Shown: positions 20,395 through 23,651 of the stretch, in pieces
Layout of the letters: the number at the start of each line of letters is the position of its first letter
Numbering within the stretch: position 1 is the first letter of the stretch
Source: CAZYBG01 sp964645155
Lineage (GTDB): Bacteria > Pseudomonadota > Alphaproteobacteria > Rhodobacterales > Rhodobacteraceae
Length of the DNA: 23,651 nt
Direction of reading: 5' to 3'
NCBI GenBank assembly: GCA_964645155.1
Contig: CAZYBG010000043.1
Location: forward strand, 1 to 23,651
The notes under the pieces: generated by a model
The model's input: the letters and a program-made list of their open reading frames with translations, nothing else
What the model was told of the DNA's origin: nothing
The model's database searches: none
Program-made: the position numbers and the translations under genes

Positions 20395-20462
20395 TCTGTC
20401 GCTACGGGCATGCCAGAGGAGGGGGCCCGTGCGATCCGCGGTTAGCGACCCGTTCTGTCGCT
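20395..20462. promoter_or_regulatory. Repeated TCTGTCGCT elements upstream of the MttB gene
   Basis: TCTGTCGCT occurs at 20395-20403 and 20454-20462, with an opposed AGCGAC at 20444-20449, all inside the 104-bp gap before the MttB start. The spacing could suit a dimeric regulator of that gene, but no known box is recognised. Confidence 0.25.
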
Positions 20463-20468
20463 TTCCGG

Positions 20469-20484
20469 GATCGCGGTCGCGATC
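20469..20484 (-). terminator. Palindrome overlapping the HAD phosphatase stop codon
   Basis: GATCGCG (20469-20475) and CGCGATC (20478-20484) are perfect inverted repeats around two bases, at the end of the minus-strand HAD gene (stop 20483-20485). The very short centre and lack of a T-run make a terminator function doubtful. Confidence 0.25.
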
Positions 20485-21199
20485 ACGCCGCCGATTCGGC
20501 CAGATCGGCGTGGGCGAGCCAGGCCGGCAGGTGCCCGATATCGGGCAGCACCGCCTCGGCCAGCGGCGCCAGATCGGCCTCGGCGGCAAGCCCGGTCAGG
20601 ACAGCGACCGCCCGCATCCCGGCGGCGCGCGCCGCCACAAGGTCGTGGCGGCTGTCGCCCACCATGACCACCTCGGCCGGCGCAAGGCCGAACGCCTCGG
20701 CGAAGGCGCGCAGCGGCCCGGGCTGCGGCTTGGCGCCCCAGCCCGAGTCGAACCCCGCGACGAAATCGAACGCCGCCTCGACGCCGACCGCGCGCAGATG
20801 CGTCCGCGCCGGCATCTCGGCGTCGTTCGTCACCACGCCGAGCCTCAGGCCCTGCGCGCGCAGCAGCGCCATCAGCGGCGCCAGCGGCACCGCCTGGACC
20901 ATCGGCGCGCCGGCCGCCGCGGTGTTCATCCGGGTCACGAGCGAGGACGGGCTGGCGCCGGGAAGGAGCGGCAGCAGCGCCTCGGCGATCTCCTGCGGGG
21001 TGTCGGCGATCACCGGGCTGTCGGGCATGAACGTGCCGCGCCGCAGGTCGAAGCCGATCGCCTGCCCGAGGACCTCGGCCCGCGCCGCATCGCCGCCCGC
21101 GAGATCGTCGAGGAACTCGCGCGCCCAGGCGCCCCAGGTCGCCGTGAAGTCGAAAAGTGTGCCGTCCTTGTCGAACAGCAGGCCGCGGATCGCTGGCAT
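20483..21199 (-). CDS. HAD-superfamily phosphatase (phosphoglycolate phosphatase-like)
   Basis: A 238-residue haloacid dehalogenase-type hydrolase. Motif I is LFDKDGTL with nucleophile Asp10 and acid/base Asp12, motif II Thr is T124 (VVTND), motif III Lys is K157 (GAKPQPGPL) and motif IV is GDSRHD (181-186). The alpha-helical cap sits between motifs I and II, as in phosphoglycolate phosphatase and related beta-phosphoglucomutase-like enzymes. Sequence alone does not fix the substrate. ATG at 21199 follows GGAGGAG. It lies 74 bp after the DUF3572 gene on the same strand and 104 bp before the MttB gene. Confidence 0.88.
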   Translation of the reverse strand: MPAIRGLLFDKDGTLFDFTATWGAWAREFLDDLAGGDAARAEVLGQAIGFDLRRGTFMPDSPVIADTPQEIAEALLPLLPGASPSSLVTRMNTAAAGAPMVQAVPLAPLMALLRAQGLRLGVVTNDAEMPARTHLRAVGVEAAFDFVAGFDSGWGAKPQPGPLRAFAEAFGLAPAEVVMVGDSRHDLVAARAAGMRAVAVLTGLAAEADLAPLAEAVLPDIGHLPAWLAHADLAESAA

Positions 21200-21273
21200 C
21201 GGGGTGCTCCTCCCTAGAGCGGGGCCATTCTGCCGGCAGGGGGCGGGTGGCGCAACGCCCGATTGCAAACGTT

Positions 21274-21552
21274 TCAGGTCCAGTGCACCGGCTCGCCGCC
21301 GGGCAGGGCGCGGCGGGCCGCGGCAAGTGCCTCGGGCGGCAGCGCCAGCGCGCCGGCGCAGGCGATCACCGAGCGGTCGTCCTGCAGGATGAAGTCGAGC
21401 ACCGAGCCAAGGAAATCGGGGTCTTGCGCCCGCGCCCTCAGATCGCCGGGGGCGCTTCCCGTGGCGGCCATGAAGGCCGGCAGCAGGTCCTCGTCGCCGG
21501 CAAGCCAGGCCAGCGCGCGCAGCGCCACAATCTCGGCGGTTTCCTGCTGCAC
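21274..21552 (-). CDS. DUF3572 protein
   Basis: A 92-residue helical protein matching DUF3572: an N-terminal helix EIVALRALAWLAGDEDLLPAFMAATG, the block DLRARAQDPDFLGSVLDFILQDD and a last helix PPEALAAARRALPGG. No function is known. The start is GTG at 21552, preceded by AAGGGG. It is divergent from the PleD-like gene, across a 106-bp gap that is AT-richer than average. Alphaproteobacterial genomes often pair these two genes, to my knowledge, so a shared regulatory region is plausible. Confidence 0.82.
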   Translation of the reverse strand: MQQETAEIVALRALAWLAGDEDLLPAFMAATGSAPGDLRARAQDPDFLGSVLDFILQDDRSVIACAGALALPPEALAAARRALPGGEPVHWT

Positions 21553-21658
21553 GCCAGCCCCTTCGTGAGAATCCGACGGAAGTTGGAAACCATTCCTTAA
21601 CCAAACTCAACGGAAACTGACCGCTGCCGAACCGAGAGCCCCGGGGGGGACAGCTGCC

Positions 21659-23038
21659 ATGGCCGGACGCATCCTGATTGCCGAAGATCTGGCGAGCAAC
21701 CGGATCGTCCTGTCGGCACGGCTCGCCTCGGCGCATTACCGCACCTTCGTCGCCGCCGGCCGCGACGATGCGCTGCGCCTGGCGCGGACGGTCGAACCCG
21801 AGGTGGCGATCGTCGGGGCGGGGGCGAGCCTGCCGGCGGCGCTCGAGCTGATCCGGGCGCTGAGGGCCGATCCCGCGGCCGGCGCAACCGAGGTGATCGC
21901 GCTGCTCGGCCAGGGTGACGCGGCGCGGCGGCGCGCCGCGCTCGAGGCGGGGGCGAGCGACGTGCTCGACCGCCGTGCCGGCGAGGAACTGCTGCTCGCG
22001 CGGATCCGCAACCTGATGCGGGCGCGGCATGGCGAGGCCGAGTTCGGCCTGCGCGAGGATGCCCACGCGGCGCTCGGCTTCGCCGAGCCGGCGGCCGCCT
22101 TCGAGCGGCCGGGGACCATCGCCATCCTCGCGCGCGAAGCGGCGACCGCCGAGGGCTGGCGCGCCGCGCTGGCGCCGCACCTGCGCGACCGGATCGAGAT
22201 CATCGCGCCGGGCAGCCTGGTCGACGAGGCGCCGGGCGGCCTCGTGCCCGATGTCTACGTGATCGAGGCCGACCTTGCGCAGCGCCATGACGGCCTGCGC
22301 CTCGTCGCGGCGCTCCGCGCCGGCATCGCCGGGCGAACCGCGGGAATCGTCGTCGCCGTCGCCCCGGGCGATGCCGCCGCCGCGGTCGGCGCGCTCGACC
22401 TCGGTGCGAACGACGCGGTGGAGCTGCCGGTCGATCCGGGCGAGCTGCTGCTCCGGCTGCGCGCCCAGCTCCGCCGCAAGAGCCGCGCCGACCGGCTGCG
22501 CCGGCAGCTGTCCGACGGCCTGCGCCTTGCCGTCACCGATCCGCTGACCGGCCTCTACAACCGCCGCTATGCGGTTGCCCAACTCGGCCAGCTTGCCGGG
22601 CGCGCCGCGGCCGCCGGGCGGCCGTTCGCGGTGATGTTCCTCGACATCGACTTCTTCAAGGCGGTCAACGACCGGCACGGCCATTCCGCGGGCGACGCGG
22701 TGCTGGTCGAGGTGGCGCGGCGGCTGGCCGGAGGGGTGCGGGCCGAGGATCTGGTGGCGCGGTTCGGCGGCGAGGAATTCCTCGTGGTGATGCCCGACAC
22801 GCCGGTCGAGGCCGCGCAGCGGGCGGGCGAGCGGCTGCGGCGGGTGATCGCGGCGGCCCCCTTCGCCTGCCCCGGCGCGCCGCGGCCGGTATCGCTGACG
22901 GTCAGCGTCGGCGCCGCGGTCGGCGGCGGGGCGGGCGGTGCCGATGTCGCCGCCCTTCTGGCCGAGGCCGACCGGGCGCTCTACGCCTCCAAGGCCGACG
23001 GGCGGAACCTGGTCACGGTCGGCGGCCGCGCGGCCTGA
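21659..23038 (+). CDS. pleD: PleD-like diguanylate cyclase with two pseudo-receiver domains
   Basis: A 459-residue protein with the PleD order: receiver 1 (1-120), receiver 2 (~150-275) and GGDEF domain (~290-455). The cyclase part looks active: DPLTGLYNRRY, GGEEF at 370-374, and the I-site RxxD at R361-D364 five residues before it. The receiver that in Caulobacter PleD is phosphorylated on Asp53 (PDIILLD) here reads PEVAIVG, with Gly at residue 53; the conserved Thr and Lys are also changed (ALLGQG, VLDRR), although the acidic pair E9-D10 remains. Receiver 2 has Glu203 at the matching site. Activation by phosphorylation at the usual residue is therefore not possible. ATG at 21659 follows a run of G. 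It is convergent with the CnrX-like gene, 8 bp apart. Confidence 0.92.
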   Translation: MAGRILIAEDLASNRIVLSARLASAHYRTFVAAGRDDALRLARTVEPEVAIVGAGASLPAALELIRALRADPAAGATEVIALLGQGDAARRRAALEAGASDVLDRRAGEELLLARIRNLMRARHGEAEFGLREDAHAALGFAEPAAAFERPGTIAILAREAATAEGWRAALAPHLRDRIEIIAPGSLVDEAPGGLVPDVYVIEADLAQRHDGLRLVAALRAGIAGRTAGIVVAVAPGDAAAAVGALDLGANDAVELPVDPGELLLRLRAQLRRKSRADRLRRQLSDGLRLAVTDPLTGLYNRRYAVAQLGQLAGRAAAAGRPFAVMFLDIDFFKAVNDRHGHSAGDAVLVEVARRLAGGVRAEDLVARFGGEEFLVVMPDTPVEAAQRAGERLRRVIAAAPFACPGAPRPVSLTVSVGAAVGGGAGGADVAALLAEADRALYASKADGRNLVTVGGRAA

Positions 23039-23046
23039 CGGCGCGC

Positions 23047-23565
23047 TCAGGGGCCGCGATGCCCGGGCGCGCGGGCGAGGAACGCCTCCAGCCGGTCGGC
23101 ATAGGCCTGCCGCTCGGCCGGGCTCGCCGCCGCCAGCCGCTCCACGAACAGCCGGTCGCCGAGGTCGGCGCGTTCTGCAAAGAGGCTGCGCTGCGCCGCG
23201 ATCCGCCGCGCCAGCGCAGCGGGCTCGAACGGCTCGGCGCGGATCAGCGTGATCGTCGCCCCGAGCTCGGCGCGGAAGGCGGCGCGGCGCTCCTCGGCCG
23301 GCGGCGCCCGGCGGCGGAACTCGCCCAGGATCCGCTGCCGCTCGGCCGGCGGCAGGGCATGCAGGTAGATCGCCGAGGCCATGTCGCGAGGGCCGCCGCC
23401 GTGGCCGCCGGGGCCGAGCCGCAGCACCAGCCCGGCGACCGCGCCGACGACGAGGAGGTTCGCGGCGAGCGAGACGACAAGGGCGATCTTCATCCAGCGT
23501 GGCGCGCCGGGGCGCCGCGGGGCGGGGTCGGGGGCGGGGGCAGGCGGTGCAGGGGTTTCGGTCAT
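23047..23565 (-). CDS. Periplasmic heavy-metal sensor (CnrX/CpxP-like)
   Basis: A 172-residue protein with a Pro-rich cytoplasmic start, one membrane helix (IALVVSLAANLLVVGAVAGLVL, residues ~27-48) and a periplasmic helical domain containing ALPPAERQRILGEFRRRAP, EERRAAFRAELGATI and LFVERLAAASPAERQAYADRLEAFLA. This is the pattern of the heavy-metal resistance/periplasmic sensor family, in which Leu/Pro-Pro-Ala-Glu-Arg helical hooks recall CpxP. Such proteins bind metals or sense envelope stress and often sit with an ECF sigma factor. No metal-binding His/Cys cluster is evident beyond GGHGGG. Its ATG overlaps the stop of the preceding gene by one base (TGATG), so the two are coupled. Confidence 0.8.
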   Translation of the reverse strand: MTETPAPPAPAPDPAPRRPGAPRWMKIALVVSLAANLLVVGAVAGLVLRLGPGGHGGGPRDMASAIYLHALPPAERQRILGEFRRRAPPAEERRAAFRAELGATITLIRAEPFEPAALARRIAAQRSLFAERADLGDRLFVERLAAASPAERQAYADRLEAFLARAPGHRGP

Positions 23566-23651
23566 CAGAGCGCATCTCCCTCAAGGTCGCCGAGCGCATA
23601 GTCGGGCAGCACCAGCGCAAGATCCGCCTCGTCCGCCAGCACCCCCGACAG
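23565..23651 (-). CDS. C-terminal end of an unidentified gene, cut by the window edge
   Basis: The last 28 codons and stop of a gene that continues beyond the window; the end reads PDYALGDLEGDAL. Its stop TGA shares one base with the ATG of the periplasmic sensor gene, so they form an operon. The fragment is too short to assign; by analogy with similar operons it could be a small regulatory partner of the sensor, but that is only a guess. Confidence 0.6.
   Translation of the reverse strand: MSGVLADEADLALVLPDYALGDLEGDAL

Noticed and set aside
18942..21392. 816-codon open frame on the plus strand
   Set aside because: It lies opposite the MttB, HAD and DUF3572 genes, each with clear motifs; no recognisable domain is encoded.
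21597..21611. Possible CtrA box (TTAA followed by TCAAC) upstream of the PleD-like gene
   Set aside because: Spacing is 6 rather than 7 and the second half-site is imperfect; too weak to list as a site.

Overview
The window is a very GC-rich bacterial chromosome segment. Gene density, strong GC preference at third codon positions, and the set of families (tatABC next to a DUF815 ATPase, a Hint_2 protein, DUF3572 beside a PleD-type cyclase, H-NOX with HNOBA-GGDEF, MttB-like protein, DUF4153 protein, entericidin) suggest an alphaproteobacterium, most likely Rhodobacterales. This is inferred from family content only; no rRNA or other marker gene is present. No tRNA, rRNA, CRISPR array, transposase or phage gene was recognised.

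Layout. 1-851 (-): prfC (release factor 3), broken by a 10-N assembly gap and running off the left edge. 963-4898: a SnoaL-like protein (+), a Hint-domain protein (-), an atypical short-chain dehydrogenase and an orphan ABC ATPase (+), and a small ABM-like protein (-). 4988-5494 (-): a BLUF protein with altered photocycle residues. 5651-8294 (+): tatA-tatB-tatC plus a DUF815 AAA ATPase; tatB/tatC/ATPase each overlap by 4 bases. 8347-8490 (-): an entericidin-like lipoprotein behind a good EcfG-type (general stress) promoter match. 8553-9350: about 800 bp without a convincing gene but with many inverted repeats. 9351-14291: a winged-helix/TPR regulator (-), a PAP2/vanadium-haloperoxidase-like enzyme (+) that starts with eight VEG repeats, and a subtilisin-like protease (-); the last two converge on one hairpin that contains both stop codons. 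14484-15239 (+): a SAM methyltransferase. 15244-16865 (-): H-NOX and an HNOBA-GGDEF cyclase. 16930-18723 (-): DUF4153 membrane protein. 18819-20378 (-): MttB-family methyltransferase homologue. 20483-21552 (-): HAD phosphatase and DUF3572 protein. 21659-23038 (+): PleD-like cyclase whose receiver domains have lost the phospho-acceptor Asp. 23047-23651 (-): a CnrX-like periplasmic sensor and the tail of the gene before it.

Themes. Two intact diguanylate cyclases (one paired with a gas sensor, one with pseudo-receivers) and a BLUF protein with changed chromophore residues suggest rewired second-messenger/light/gas sensing. The best candidate for an undescribed system is the regulator + VEG-repeat PAP2 enzyme + cytoplasmic subtilase cluster at 9351-14291, but the functional link among these three is an inference from layout alone. 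The second is the hairpin-rich stretch just before it, which could encode a structured RNA.
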